Source: Planosporangium mesophilum
GTDB lineage: Bacteria; Actinomycetota; Actinomycetes; Mycobacteriales; Micromonosporaceae
Reading direction: 5' to 3'
NCBI RefSeq assembly: GCF_016863255.1
Contig: NZ_BOON01000003.1
Coordinates: 1 to 64,000, forward strand
Length of the DNA: 64,000 nucleotides
The notes beneath the pieces are model-generated. The model had not been told where the DNA came from. It saw nothing but the letters and a program-made list of their open reading frames with translations, and did not search any database. The position numbers were made by a program, and so were the translations under genes. This document shows positions 1 through 8,596 of this stretch, one piece after another; position 1 is the stretch's first letter, and every line of letters starts with the position of its first letter.

Positions 1-390
1 CAGGCCCAGCGCGACACCGAGGAGGCGCTGCGCCTGGAGGAGGAGTACGAGACCAAGGCCATCGAGGCCCAGCGTCGCGCGGAAGAGGCCGAGGAGCGCA
101 CCCGTGGCGCTGCCGAGCAGTCGCCGACGCCGGTCACCGTACCGGCGAGCGCGGACGGGGACGCGGTGGTCGGCGAGGCCACGGCGACCACCGCCACGGC
201 GACCACCGCCAAGACGGCCGACGCCAAGGCCACCGACGGCACGACGGCAGTCGCCACCAAGCCCGCCGAGGCGAAGACGGCCGCGGATGGTCACACCAAC
301 GGCAAGGCGAGCGCCAACGGCGCCGCGACCAAGTCCAAGGTGGCCGGTGACGGAGGCAAGCGCGGCCCCCGGAAGGTGCCGGTCGACTAA
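1..390 (+). CDS. C-terminal part of an unidentified protein, cut by the window edge
   Basis: Frame 1 is open from the first base to a TAA at 388-390, giving 129 visible residues. The first 40 or so are rich in Glu, Arg and Ala with a helical, coiled-coil look. The rest is a low-complexity Ala/Thr/Lys tail ending in KRGPRKVPVD. No domain is recognisable, so I give no function. The gene starts to the left of the window. Its stop overlaps the stop of the convergent hydrolase gene by two bases. The coding call rests on the open frame and the third-position GC bias; shadow frames across the same stretch look arginine/proline-rich and unnatural. Confidence 0.6.
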   Translation, partial: QAQRDTEEALRLEEEYETKAIEAQRRAEEAEERTRGAAEQSPTPVTVPASADGDAVVGEATATTATATTAKTADAKATDGTTAVATKPAEAKTAADGHTNGKASANGAATKSKVAGDGGKRGPRKVPVD

Positions 391-1193
391 CGGGCCGTCT
401 GCTCGGTCCCGGGCGCCGGCACGTCCGAGAACGCGGCGACGGTCCGATCGGCGTAGGCGCTGGCGTCGCCGTACTCCATCGGGCCGTCCCACTCGCGGGG
501 CAGCGGGTACGCGGACGGGTTGACCCGGCGCACGATCTCGTCGAGCACGGTCTCCGCGTCGCCGACCCACAGGTGCTTCGCCCCGGGTACCCCCACGACC
601 TCGGCCTGAGGGATCGCGGCGAAGCGTACGCGAGCCTCGTCCGGGCGCAGGTAGTCGTCGAACTCCGGTACCAGCGCCGTGAGCGGCTTGTCGGCGCGCG
701 CCCAGACGGCGAGGTCGTCCTCGGTGGACGTGCGCAGCGGCGGGGACAGCAGGATCGCGCCCACGACGTCCGGTTCGCAGCCGTACCGCAGGGTCAGGTC
801 GGTACCGAACGACCAGCCGACCAGCCACACCGACGGCAGCTCGGCGAACTCGGCGTACTCGATCGCCGCGGCCACGTCGAAGCGCTCGGTGACCCCGCCG
901 CCGAACTCGCCCTCGCTGGTGCCGCGCACGCTGCTGGTACCCCGGGTGTTGAAGCGCAGCACGGCGAGGTCCGCCAGCGCCGGCAACCGCCAGGCCGCCT
1001 TGCGGTACACGTGACTGTCCATCATCCCGCCGTGGGTCGGGAGCGGGTGCAGGCAGATCAGCGTGGCGACCGGTGGACGGTCGGCGGGTACGGCCAGCTC
1101 ACCGACGAGCGTGAGCCCGTCGGCGGTGGTCAGGGTGATGTCTTCGCGTCGGGCGGGCAGGATCGAGTTGGCCCTGATGGGCTGGGTCGACAA
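387..1193 (-). CDS. Alpha/beta hydrolase fold protein
   Basis: This is a probable soluble serine hydrolase or esterase of unknown substrate. It shows the alpha/beta-hydrolase pattern: an N-terminal strand followed by an LHPLPTHGG oxyanion-hole-like stretch, a GWSFG nucleophile elbow near residue 128, and a late GAKHLW stretch giving the catalytic His. I chose the TTG at 1193 (268 aa). It is preceded by GAGAGG six bases upstream, it begins just before the conserved fold, and it avoids overlap with the upstream gene ending at 1204. A longer reading from 1307 adds a Gly/Ala/Pro-rich, poorly protein-like N-terminus. It is downstream of, and probably co-transcribed with, the zinc-ribbon gene. Confidence 0.8.
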   Translation of the reverse strand: MSTQPIRANSILPARREDITLTTADGLTLVGELAVPADRPPVATLICLHPLPTHGGMMDSHVYRKAAWRLPALADLAVLRFNTRGTSSVRGTSEGEFGGGVTERFDVAAAIEYAEFAELPSVWLVGWSFGTDLTLRYGCEPDVVGAILLSPPLRTSTEDDLAVWARADKPLTALVPEFDDYLRPDEARVRFAAIPQAEVVGVPGAKHLWVGDAETVLDEIVRRVNPSAYPLPREWDGPMEYGDASAYADRTVAAFSDVPAPGTEQTAR

Positions 1194-1203
1194 CGGATAC
1201 CTC

Positions 1204-1530
1204 TCAGCCGTACCGGGGGGCGCTGCGGGAGCGCTGGATGTTGGGGCTACGCCGGTCCCGCGCCCGCCAGCAGCCGGCGTGCCAGTGCCGCCGGTTCTCC
1301 GGGCCACCGAGCCCGTCGGCCGGCCAGGCGACCACGTGCGCCACGCCCGGCGCTATCTCGTGGTCACAGCCGGGGCACCGGTAGGCTTTGGTCGCCGAGC
1401 CGCCGGGGATCGTGCGTACCGCGAACTCGCCGTCACCCCACGCCTGAACGCCCTCGACGCCGCGGCGGACCTGACTGTCGTCGAGGTCGCGCGCGGCGTC
1501 GGGTCGACGGTGATGGCGACGCGGGCTCAC
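1204..1530 (-). CDS. Small conserved actinobacterial protein with a Cys/His zinc-binding pattern
   Basis: This 108-aa protein starts at GTG. The central part has a CPGCDHE pair followed by HVVAW and a later RRHWHAGCW, so Cys-x2-Cys plus His/Cys residues could bind a metal ion. I recognise the type as a common, uncharacterised actinobacterial small protein, sometimes labelled ATP/GTP-binding without evidence. The N-terminus is basic (SPRRHHRR). It lies 10 bp upstream of the hydrolase start on the same strand, so the two are likely one transcript. Its function is not known. Confidence 0.7.
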   Translation of the reverse strand: MSPRRHHRRPDAARDLDDSQVRRGVEGVQAWGDGEFAVRTIPGGSATKAYRCPGCDHEIAPGVAHVVAWPADGLGGPENRRHWHAGCWRARDRRSPNIQRSRSAPRYG

Positions 1531-1612
1531 GCTTCAAGGGTACGGGTGAGCCGCGCCACCCCCTCGTGGGTCACCCCACCGCGCGGGTCGCCGCCCGTTG
1601 ACGAGGACCGAA

Positions 1613-1673
1613 ACGACGTCGGGGAAGTCGTGGCCGAGGACTTTCCCTGCGGCCGCGACTTCCCCGACGTCGT
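1613..1673 (-). terminator. Strong inverted repeat downstream of the hydroxyacyl-CoA dehydrogenase gene
   Basis: There are perfect 18-bp arms at 1613-1630 and 1656-1673 with a 25-base loop. The structure begins 16 bases past the stop of the leftward dehydrogenase gene. There is no clear U-tract, as is common for actinobacterial stem-loop terminators. It could also protect the 3' end of the mRNA. Confidence 0.7.
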
Positions 1674-1688
1674 GGAGTCAGCGCCGGA

Positions 1689-3479
1689 TCAGCGGGAGTG
1701 AGCCCGGAAGCCCCGGCCGACCTTGCGGCCCAGGTATCCGGCGGTCACCAGGTGCTCCAGCAGCGGCGCCGGGGCGAAGCCGGGCTCGCGCAGCTCGTTG
1801 TACAGCTCGCGCTCGATGGCCAGCGACACGTCCAGGCCGACGACATCGAGCAGCTTGAACGGGCCCATCGGGTAGCCGCAGCCCAGCTCCATGGCGAAGT
1901 CGATGTCGTCGGCGTTCGCGTAGCTCGCCTCGAGCATCTTCACGGCGTCGTTGAGGTACGGGAAGAGCAGCGCGTTGACCACGAAGCCGGACCGGTCGGC
2001 GCAGACCACCGGGTACTTGCCCAGGCTCTCGCAGAGGGCCCGGGTGGTGGCGACGGTCTCCTCGGAGGTTCGGATGGTCCGGACCACCTCGACCAGGTTC
2101 ATGATCGGCGCCGGGTTGAAGAAGTGCATCCCGATCACATCGGCCGGCCGGTTGGTGGCGACGGCGCACTCGACCACCGGCAGGCTCGAGGTCGTGGTGG
2201 CGAGGACGACGCCCGGCTTGCAGATCTCGTCGAGATTGGCGAAGAGCGCCTTCTTGATCGACAGTTCCTCGACGATCGCCTCCACGACCAGGTCGACGTC
2301 GCCCAGGTCCTCCAGGGAGGACGACCAGGTGACGCGGCCCAGGGCAGCGTCGCGGTCGGACTCGCTGAGCTTGCCTCGCACCACGGCCTTGTTCAGCGAC
2401 GCGGCCATCTTGTCGCGCGACCTGGCCGACTTCTCGGCGCCGCGGGCGACCGCGATGACCTCGTACCCGTTCTTGACGAACACCTCGATGATGCCGTTCG
2501 CCATGGTGCCGGAGCCGACCACGCCGACCTTGGCGATCCGCCGGCCACCGGCCGGAGCCTCGTGCGAGCCCGGGGCGCTCGGGGTCAGCTCGTCGGGTAC
2601 GACCACCGGGGAGCCCGGCTTCTCGTACGTGTAGAAGCCCCTGCCGGACTTGCGGCCGAGCAGGCCGGCGGTGACCATCTGCTTGATCAACGGCACCGGC
2701 GCGTGCCGGCGGTCACGGCCACCCCGGCGGTACATCGTGTCGAGGATCTCGTACGCGGTGTCCAGACCGATCAGGTCCATCAGCGCGAGCGGGCCCATCG
2801 GCAGGCCGCAGCCCAGCCGCATCGCCGCGTCGATGTCCTCGCGGGTGGCGTACCTGGACTCGAACATCTGCACCGCGTGGTTGAGGTACCCGAACAGCAG
2901 CGCGTTGGCGATGAAGCCGGCCCGGTCGTTGATGGTGACGTCGACCTTGCCGAGCCGCGCGCACAGCGCCTCGATGTCGGCGACCACGTCGTCCGCGGTG
3001 ACCACGGTCCGGACGATCTCGACCAGCTTCATGACCGGCGCCGGGTTGAAGAAGTGCATCCCGATCACCTGGTTGGGCCGGCTGGTCGCGACCGAGATCT
3101 CGGTGACCGACAGCGACGAGGTGTTCGTGGCGAGGACCGCCTCGGGCTTGCAGACCTTGTCCAGCTCCGCGAAGATCGCCTGCTTGAGGTCCAGGTGCTC
3201 GGGCACCGCCTCGATGACCAGGTCGACGTCGCGCAGCTCGGTCAGCCCGGTCGCGAAGCGCACCCGGTCCAGCAGCGCGCCCCGGTCGGCCTCGCTCAGC
3301 TTGCCCCGGGCCACCGCCCGGTCGGTGGAGCCGGTCAGCACGGCCCGGCCGCGCTCCAGGGCCGGCTCATTGACCTCGACGGCAACGACGTCGACGCCGT
3401 TGCGGGCGAAGACCTCGACGATCCCGGCCCCCATGGTGCCGAGCCCGACGACCCCTACCGATTTGAATTCGCGCGCCAA
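1689..3479 (-). CDS. Tandem-duplicated 3-hydroxyacyl-CoA (3-hydroxybutyryl-CoA) dehydrogenase
   Basis: This 596-aa protein is made of two consecutive 3-hydroxyacyl-CoA dehydrogenase units. Unit 1 has the NAD-binding GLGTMGAGI near the N-terminus and unit 2 has GSGTMANGI near residue 320. Each is followed by the GMHFFNPAPVMKL or GMHFFNPAPIMNL motif that carries the catalytic His, and by a helical C-terminal dimerisation domain with FI(A/V)NALLF. Single-domain homologues are about 285 aa, so this is a head-to-tail fusion. It oxidises (S)-3-hydroxyacyl-CoA with NAD+ in fatty-acid or butanoate metabolism. The start is TTG at 3479 with GGGAGG six to seven bases upstream. A strong hairpin follows the stop. 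Confidence 0.9.
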   Translation of the reverse strand: MAREFKSVGVVGLGTMGAGIVEVFARNGVDVVAVEVNEPALERGRAVLTGSTDRAVARGKLSEADRGALLDRVRFATGLTELRDVDLVIEAVPEHLDLKQAIFAELDKVCKPEAVLATNTSSLSVTEISVATSRPNQVIGMHFFNPAPVMKLVEIVRTVVTADDVVADIEALCARLGKVDVTINDRAGFIANALLFGYLNHAVQMFESRYATREDIDAAMRLGCGLPMGPLALMDLIGLDTAYEILDTMYRRGGRDRRHAPVPLIKQMVTAGLLGRKSGRGFYTYEKPGSPVVVPDELTPSAPGSHEAPAGGRRIAKVGVVGSGTMANGIIEVFVKNGYEVIAVARGAEKSARSRDKMAASLNKAVVRGKLSESDRDAALGRVTWSSSLEDLGDVDLVVEAIVEELSIKKALFANLDEICKPGVVLATTTSSLPVVECAVATNRPADVIGMHFFNPAPIMNLVEVVRTIRTSEETVATTRALCESLGKYPVVCADRSGFVVNALLFPYLNDAVKMLEASYANADDIDFAMELGCGYPMGPFKLLDVVGLDVSLAIERELYNELREPGFAPAPLLEHLVTAGYLGRKVGRGFRAHSR

Positions 3480-3685
3480 CTCAGACCTCCCATGGGTACC
3501 CGAACGGTCCTTAAGTTAGTGCTCTCCCCCACGCCGCGTCACGAGGTGTGACGTATTCCGCCCAGTTGAACGGGTGAACGAGCGCATCGATGCCCGTGAG
3601 GCCGCGGCGCGGGGTTGTCTCGGGGCCACCGCCGATATCTCTCCGCTGCGCGGGGCTCCACACCGGCCGACCCGGGTCCATTTTA

Positions 3686-3734
3686 TTGAACCTTTAACAA
3701 TCTACCCGTACGCTTCGTTTAAGCATCAACTAAA
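3686..3734 (+). promoter_or_regulatory. Candidate promoter and MarR-type operator for doxX-marR
   Basis: TTGAAC at 3686-3691 and TACGCT at 3709-3714 are 17 bases apart, a good sigma70-like pair. The pair is followed by the AT-rich dyad TTTA-N9-TAAA at 3718-3734, just upstream of the DoxX ribosome site. The placement near the expected transcription start suits a repressor operator, and a MarR regulator is the next gene but one. The rest of 3480-3755 holds no gene. Confidence 0.45.
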
Positions 3735-3755
3735 TGAGACCAAGGAGACCGCACC

Positions 3756-4127
3756 GTGAACGTGTTTCTCTGGGTCCTCCAGGCCCTACTCGCACTGGCC
3801 TTCCTCGGTGCGGGCGCGATGAAGCTGGCCAAGCCGAAGGAGCAACTGCGCGAGAAGATGGGGTACGTCGACGACTTCTCGCAGGGGACGATCAAGTTCA
3901 TCGGCGCCGTCGAGGTGCTCGGCGCGCTGGGTCTGATCCTGCCCGCCATCAGCGGCATCGCCCCGATCCTCACCCCGCTCGCCGCGACCGGCCTGGCGAT
4001 CGTCATGATCCTCGCCGCCGCCGTCCACATCCGGCGGAGCGAGCTCAAGCAGACGCCCGTCAACGCCGTCCTGTTCGTGATCGCCGCGATCATCGCGTGG
4101 GGTCGGTTCGGCCCGTACCACTTCTGA
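3756..4127 (+). CDS. DoxX family membrane protein
   Basis: This is a 123-aa integral membrane protein with about four hydrophobic segments and a DoxX-like pattern: an N-terminal LLALAFLGAGAMKL segment, and VLGALGLILP in the second half. DoxX-type proteins are small quinone- or redox-associated membrane proteins whose exact role is mostly unknown. It starts at GTG 3756 with AAGGAG eleven bases upstream. The MarR regulator begins seven bases after its stop, so the two form an operon in which the regulator may control its own promoter. Confidence 0.85.
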   Translation: MNVFLWVLQALLALAFLGAGAMKLAKPKEQLREKMGYVDDFSQGTIKFIGAVEVLGALGLILPAISGIAPILTPLAATGLAIVMILAAAVHIRRSELKQTPVNAVLFVIAAIIAWGRFGPYHF

Positions 4128-4134
4128 TAGCACC

Positions 4135-4623
4135 ATGGACTGCATGGCCGAGCCCCACTGGTTGGACGAGACCGAACGACGCGCCTGGTTGTCGCTGATG
4201 ACCCTGGTGATCGTCGGCCTGCCGGACATCGAGCGCACCTTCCGCGCCCACGGACTCGTCCACGTCGAGTACGGGCTGCTCGCCGCCCTGAGCGAGCAGC
4301 CCGAAGGGCTGCGGCTGTGCGACCTCGCCGGCTCCATGAACGTCTCGCCGAGCCGGCTCAGCCACCGGATGCGCAAGCTCGTCGACCGGGGCTACGTCCA
4401 GGTACGTGGCAGCGCCGACGACGGCAGGGTGAGCATCGCGGTCCTCACCAGCGCCGGGCGACGCCTGATGGAGGAGGTGGCGCCGCAGCACGTGGCGGAC
4501 GTACGCCGGCTGCTGTTCGACCGGCTCGACTCCGACCAGACGGCCGCGCTCGCCGACGCGCTGTCAGCGGTCGCCGAAGACCTGGGAGGGTGCCCGCGCG
4601 CCGACGCCACCCCCGCCTCATAG
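4135..4623 (+). CDS. MarR family transcriptional regulator
   Basis: This 162-aa winged-helix protein has the MarR core. A helix at EYGLLAALSEQPEG is followed by the recognition helix region AGSMNVSPSRLSHRMRKL and a wing with RGSADDGRVSIAVLT, the family's basic DDGR wing signature. The C-terminal helix would dimerise. It follows doxX by seven bases. No good ribosome site precedes either ATG 4135 or ATG 4144, so translation may be coupled to doxX. The likely targets are its own operon and possibly the divergent dehydrogenase. The inducer is unknown. Confidence 0.85.
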   Translation: MDCMAEPHWLDETERRAWLSLMTLVIVGLPDIERTFRAHGLVHVEYGLLAALSEQPEGLRLCDLAGSMNVSPSRLSHRMRKLVDRGYVQVRGSADDGRVSIAVLTSAGRRLMEEVAPQHVADVRRLLFDRLDSDQTAALADALSAVAEDLGGCPRADATPAS

Positions 4624-4632
4624 GGTTGCCGT

Positions 4633-5328
4633 ATGCGTTCGGTCGTCATCACCGGCATCTCCCGCGGCCTGGGTGCCGCCCTCTTCGCCGAGCTGGCCGG
4701 TCACGGTGACCGGATCCTGGGCATCGGCCGCCGCTTCGCCGACGAGCAGGTCGCGCTCGCGGTGACCCACGCCAACCGGATCCGACTGTACGAGGCGGAG
4801 CTGGCCGACCCCACCACGCTGCCCACCGACGACACCCTGCGCGACTTCCTGGCAGGCGGTGACGAGAGCGTGCTCATCCACAACGCGGGCATGGTCGAGC
4901 CGATCGGCCGGATCGGGGAGCTGCCCGACGCGGCCATCGTCACCGCCGCCGGGGTCAACCTGACCGCTCCGATGCTGCTGACCGACGCGTTCATGAACGC
5001 CCGGCCGGAGGCCACCACGACCCGCGTCCTGTACGTGTCGTCCGGCGCGGCGCACCGGGTCATCGAGGGGTGGTCGGTGTACTCGGCGACCAAGCGGGGC
5101 GCCGAGATGTTCTTCGACGCGCTCGCGGTCGAGCACCCCGAGGCGTACGTGGTCAACATCAACCCCGGCGTGATGGACACCGGGATGCAGGCGGCCATCC
5201 GCGCGGCGGAGTTCCCCGACCGTGACCGGTTCACGGGCCTACACGAACGCGGCGAACTGCCCGAACCCGTCGACGTGGCGCGGCGGATCATCGCCGAACA
5301 TGTCGATCGGCCTATTACCCGCGAGTAG
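4633..5328 (+). CDS. Short-chain dehydrogenase/reductase (SDR)
   Basis: This 231-aa protein has the SDR cofactor motif TGISRGLG at residues 8-15, an HNAG motif (IHNAGMVEPIG) and the catalytic YSATK motif preceded by a Ser-rich strand (YVSSGAAH). The C-terminal NPGVMDTGMQ is typical of sepiapterin-reductase-like SDRs. It catalyses NAD(P)-dependent oxidation or reduction of an unidentified substrate. It lies nine bases after the MarR gene and may belong to the same transcript. Confidence 0.85.
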   Translation: MRSVVITGISRGLGAALFAELAGHGDRILGIGRRFADEQVALAVTHANRIRLYEAELADPTTLPTDDTLRDFLAGGDESVLIHNAGMVEPIGRIGELPDAAIVTAAGVNLTAPMLLTDAFMNARPEATTTRVLYVSSGAAHRVIEGWSVYSATKRGAEMFFDALAVEHPEAYVVNINPGVMDTGMQAAIRAAEFPDRDRFTGLHERGELPEPVDVARRIIAEHVDRPITRE

Positions 5329-5373
5329 GTATGTGATTAAGCTGACGGGCATCCAGCACGATGGGAGCCCGAC

Positions 5374-6879
5374 ATGACCTCCACGCGCACCCCCGGCGTA
5401 CCCGTCGTCGAAGACGGCGCGCTCGTCTCGACGAACCCGGCCACCGGTGAGGAGGTCGGCCGCTTCCCGGTGGCGACCGCCGCCGACGTCGACGCGGCCG
5501 TTGCCCGCGCCCGGGAGGCGGCGACCTGGTGGGTGGGGCTGGGGCACGCCGGCCGGCGCCAGCGGCTGCTGCGGTACCGCAGCGTGCTCGCCAACCGGAT
5601 CACGGAACTGGCCGACGTCATCCACCGCGAGGGCGGCAAGCCCGCCGCGGAGGCGGTCGTCGAGGCGGCGGCCGCCATCGACCACATCGCCTGGGCCGCC
5701 GGAAACGCGCGCCGGGTGCTCGGCCAGCGCAAGCTGCGCGGCTCCCTCATGGTGGCAGAGCACGCGGCCTACCTGGAGTACCAGCCGTACGGCGTGGTCG
5801 GCGTGATCGGGCCGTGGAACTACCCGGTCTTCACCCCGATGGGCTCCATCGCGTACGCCCTGGCTGCCGGCAACGCGGTCGTCTTCAAGCCCAGCGAGTA
5901 CACCCCGGCCGTCGGCCAGTGGATCGTCGACCGGTTCAACGAGGTCGTGCCCGAGCACCCGGTCCTGCAGATCGTGCACGGCACCGGCGAGGTCGGCGCC
6001 GCGCTGTGCCGCTCCGGGGTCGGCAAGCTCGCGTTCACCGGCTCCACCGCGACCGGCAAGAAGGTGATGGCCGCCTGCGCGGAGACGCTGACTCCGGTAC
6101 TCGTGGAGTGCGGCGGCAAGGACGCCATGATCGTCGAGGCGGACGCCGACCTCGACGCGGCGGTGTCCGCGTGCGTCTGGGGCGGCATGACGAACGCCGG
6201 CCAGACCTGCGTCGGGATCGAGCGGGTGTACGTGGCCGAGCGCGTGTACGACGACTTCCTCAAGCGCCTGGTGGACCGGGCGAGCAAGCTCACGGTGGGC
6301 GTCGGCGACGACGCCGACTTCGGCCCGGTCACGATGCCCAGCCAGATCGAGATCATCCGTCGCCACATCGACGACGCGATCGCCAGCGGCGGCCGGGCCG
6401 TGCTGGGCGGCCCCGAGGCCGTGCAGCCGCCGTACGTGAAGCCGACGATCCTGGTCGACGTGCCCGAGGACAGCGCGGCGGTACGCGAGGAGACGTTCGG
6501 CCCCACGCTCACGGTCACCCGCGTCCGCGACGGCGACGAGGGGGTGGAGCGGGCCAACGCGTCGGTCTACGGACTGGGCGGCTCGGTCTTCTCGCGGTCG
6601 CGCGGGATGGAGCTGGCCCGCCGGCTGCGCTCGGGCATGACCTCGATCAACGGGGCCATCTCGTTCGCCGGCGTGCCGAGCCTGCCGTTCGGCGGGGTCG
6701 GCGACTCCGGCTTCGGGCGCATCCACGGCGAGGACGGCCTGCGCGAGTTCGCCCGGGCCAAGGCGATCACCCGCCGCCGGGCGCCGTCGCTGATCCCGGC
6801 GATGTCGTTCGACCGTACGCCGAAGGCGGTCGCCATGATCATCCGCTCGGTCAAGCTGCTCCACGGCCGAAGCCGCTAA
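5374..6879 (+). CDS. NAD(P)-dependent aldehyde dehydrogenase
   Basis: This 501-aa protein has all the aldehyde dehydrogenase landmarks: GVIGPWNYP for cofactor entry, FTGSTATGKK for the Rossmann loop, the catalytic Glu in VLVECGGKD, the catalytic Cys in NAGQTC, and the late PFGGVGDSGFGR stretch. It oxidises an aldehyde to the carboxylate. The C-terminal extension (RRAPSLIPAMSFDRTPKAV) resembles class-3-like, membrane-associated or fatty-aldehyde enzymes, which is an inference. It follows the SDR by 45 bases, so an alcohol-to-aldehyde-to-acid relay is possible. A large dyad follows the stop. Confidence 0.9.
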   Translation: MTSTRTPGVPVVEDGALVSTNPATGEEVGRFPVATAADVDAAVARAREAATWWVGLGHAGRRQRLLRYRSVLANRITELADVIHREGGKPAAEAVVEAAAAIDHIAWAAGNARRVLGQRKLRGSLMVAEHAAYLEYQPYGVVGVIGPWNYPVFTPMGSIAYALAAGNAVVFKPSEYTPAVGQWIVDRFNEVVPEHPVLQIVHGTGEVGAALCRSGVGKLAFTGSTATGKKVMAACAETLTPVLVECGGKDAMIVEADADLDAAVSACVWGGMTNAGQTCVGIERVYVAERVYDDFLKRLVDRASKLTVGVGDDADFGPVTMPSQIEIIRRHIDDAIASGGRAVLGGPEAVQPPYVKPTILVDVPEDSAAVREETFGPTLTVTRVRDGDEGVERANASVYGLGGSVFSRSRGMELARRLRSGMTSINGAISFAGVPSLPFGGVGDSGFGRIHGEDGLREFARAKAITRRRAPSLIPAMSFDRTPKAVAMIIRSVKLLHGRSR

Positions 6880-6880
6880 C

Positions 6881-6928
6881 GATCTCGGACAGTTGTGCGA
6901 GCCGTACGCCGCACAACTGTCCAAGATC
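6881..6928 (+). terminator. 19-bp inverted repeat after the aldehyde dehydrogenase gene
   Basis: Arms at 6881-6899 and 6910-6928 match at 18 of 19 positions, with a 10-base loop. The dyad starts one base after the dehydrogenase stop and lies just upstream of the kinase-like gene. It may act as a terminator or as an operator for the gene at 6945. No U-tract is present. Confidence 0.6.
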
Positions 6929-6944
6929 CGGGTAGGAACCCGGC

Positions 6945-7460
6945 ATGGCCGAAGTCGCGATCCTGAGCGGGCTCCAGGCGTCCGGCAAGTCGACGTTCTT
7001 CCGCGAACGCCTGGCCGACACCCACGTCCACGTCAGCAAGGACAACTGGCCCAACGCCCGGCACCGCGAGCAGCGGCAGCGGCGCGTGATCGGCGAGGCG
7101 CTGGTCGAGGGGCGCGACGTCGCCGTCGACAACACCAACCCTTCGCCGCACGAGCGCGAGCCGCTGATCGAGATCGCGCACAAGGCCGGCGCCAAGGCCG
7201 TCGGGTACTGGTTCCCGCCCGACCCGGGCGTGTCACTGGAGCGCAACGCGCAGCGGGAGGGCCGGCAGCGGGTACCGAACGTGGGCCTCTTCTCGACCTT
7301 GAAGCGCCTCAAGCGGCCGTCCTACGCCGAGGGCTTCGACGAGCTGTACAAGGTGCACTCCGACGGCCAGGGCGGCTTCACCGTGGAGCACTGCCCCACC
7401 GACACCGACCTCGAGGAGAAGCCCGCCCCGGTCAGAACAGGGTCAGCTCGTCGCGGGTGA
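6945..7460 (+). CDS. P-loop ATP-binding kinase-like protein
   Basis: This 171-aa protein has an N-terminal Walker [10 protein letters not shown]. It is followed by a basic segment and the strand [13 protein letters not shown], as in polynucleotide-kinase/Pnkp-like and YorR-type P-loop kinases. The region [17 protein letters not shown] looks like a lid with Arg residues. It probably phosphorylates a nucleotide, polynucleotide end or small substrate; which one cannot be told. Its last 29 bases overlap the 3' end of the convergent nucS gene. Confidence 0.75.
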   Translation: MAEVAILSGLQASGKSTFFRERLADTHVHVSKDNWPNARHREQRQRRVIGEALVEGRDVAVDNTNPSPHEREPLIEIAHKAGAKAVGYWFPPDPGVSLERNAQREGRQRVPNVGLFSTLKRLKRPSYAEGFDELYKVHSDGQGGFTVEHCPTDTDLEEKPAPVRTGSARRG

Positions 7461-8091
7461 CGCCACGCAGCGCGTTGTAGTCGACGACGACACAGCGAAT
7501 TCCGCGGTCCTGAGCCAGTACCCTCGCCTGGGGTTTGATCTCCTGGGCGGCGAAGACTCCACCGACCGGGGCGAGCAGCGGGTCCCGGCCGAGCAGCTCC
7601 AGGTAGCGGGTCAACTGCTCCACGCCGTCGATCTCGCCGCGTCGCTTGACCTCTACCGCCACCGTGCCGCCGTCGCCGTCACGGCACAGCAGGTCGACCG
7701 GGCCGATCGCGGTCGGGTACTCGCGCCGGATCAGCGTGAACCCCTCCCCCAGCACGGACGGGGCCGCGGCCAGCAACTCCTGCAGGTGAGCCTCGACGCC
7801 ATCCTTGATCAGGCCGGGATCGACGCCCAGCTCGTGCGAGGAGTCGTGCAGCACCTCCTCGATCGTGATGCGCAGCTCCTCGCCGGCCTTGTTGACCACG
7901 CGCCAGACGCCTGGGGCCTCCTCGACCCTGCAGGGCGGGCTCATCCAGTTGAGCGGCTTGTACGCGCGGTCGTCGGCGTGGATCGACACCGACCCGTCGG
8001 CCTTCACCATGAGCAGCCGGATGGCGAGCGGGAGATGGGCCGTGAGCCGGCCGATGTAATCCACCGAGCAGCGGGCTATGACTAAGCGCAC
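7432..8091 (-). CDS. nucS: Mismatch/branched-DNA endonuclease NucS
   Basis: This 219-aa protein matches the NucS/EndoMS family. It has the N-terminal [16 protein letters not shown] beta-rich binding domain. It also has a C-terminal restriction-like nuclease core containing [13 protein letters not shown] and the EVKRR motif, which supply the Asp and the Glu-x-Lys of the active site. In actinobacteria, which usually lack MutS/MutL, NucS cuts mismatched DNA with the help of the sliding clamp. I chose GTG 8091 because it gives the canonical N-terminus; the much longer open frame upstream is antisense to other genes. It is convergent with the kinase-like gene and divergent from the DUF4259 gene. 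Confidence 0.93.
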   Translation of the reverse strand: MRLVIARCSVDYIGRLTAHLPLAIRLLMVKADGSVSIHADDRAYKPLNWMSPPCRVEEAPGVWRVVNKAGEELRITIEEVLHDSSHELGVDPGLIKDGVEAHLQELLAAAPSVLGEGFTLIRREYPTAIGPVDLLCRDGDGGTVAVEVKRRGEIDGVEQLTRYLELLGRDPLLAPVGGVFAAQEIKPQARVLAQDRGIRCVVVDYNALRGVTRDELTLF

Positions 8092-8163
8092 CGGGAGAGG
8101 GTACCCATTGGCGGACAGCCGGGCGCTGCCACCGGCCGGTTGTCGAGGCTGGAGGGGAGTCCG

Positions 8164-8574
8164 ATGCACGTCTGGGGTACCGGCCCGTTCGACAACGACG
8201 TCGCCGACGCGTTCGCGACCGAACTGGACGACGCCGACCCCGACCAGCGTCTGGTGATGCTCCGCCGGGTCGAGCAGGAGGCGATCGACGCCGACGACGG
8301 GCTGGACGTCGAGCGTGCCCTCCGCGCCTTCGCCGCCGCCGCCGTCGTGGCGGCGAGCTGCCCGGGCGCGCCCCGGATCGAGTCCGACTACGCGCCGGAG
8401 TTCCTGGTGCTCGACGACCCGCCCCAGCTCCACCCGGACCTCCCGCCGCTGGCCCGCGACGCGCTCGACCGGATCGAGGAGCGCGACTCGGGCTGGTACG
8501 AGATGTGGGACAAGGCCGACAACCTCCACGAGGCGGTGGAGACGCTGGAGTTCATCCGCGACGCGCTGTGTTGA
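8164..8574 (+). CDS. DUF4259 domain-containing protein
   Basis: This 136-aa acidic cytoplasmic protein opens with [17 protein letters not shown], the hallmark of DUF4259, a small family of unknown function. The start ATG 8164 follows GGAGGGGAG closely; an ATG-like start 24 bases earlier would add a non-conserved leader. The body is rich in Asp and Glu, with several [11 protein letters not shown]-type helical segments. Nothing suggests an enzymatic role. It is divergent from nucS. Confidence 0.8.
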   Translation: MHVWGTGPFDNDVADAFATELDDADPDQRLVMLRRVEQEAIDADDGLDVERALRAFAAAAVVAASCPGAPRIESDYAPEFLVLDDPPQLHPDLPPLARDALDRIEERDSGWYEMWDKADNLHEAVETLEFIRDALC

Positions 8575-8596
8575 CCAACACTGGCATGCTGTACCT

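Noticed and set aside
1698-3551. 617-codon plus-strand open frame
   Set aside because: It lies antisense to the fused dehydrogenase, with Gln/His/Arg/Val-rich composition typical of the GC-biased mirror frame and no recognisable motif.
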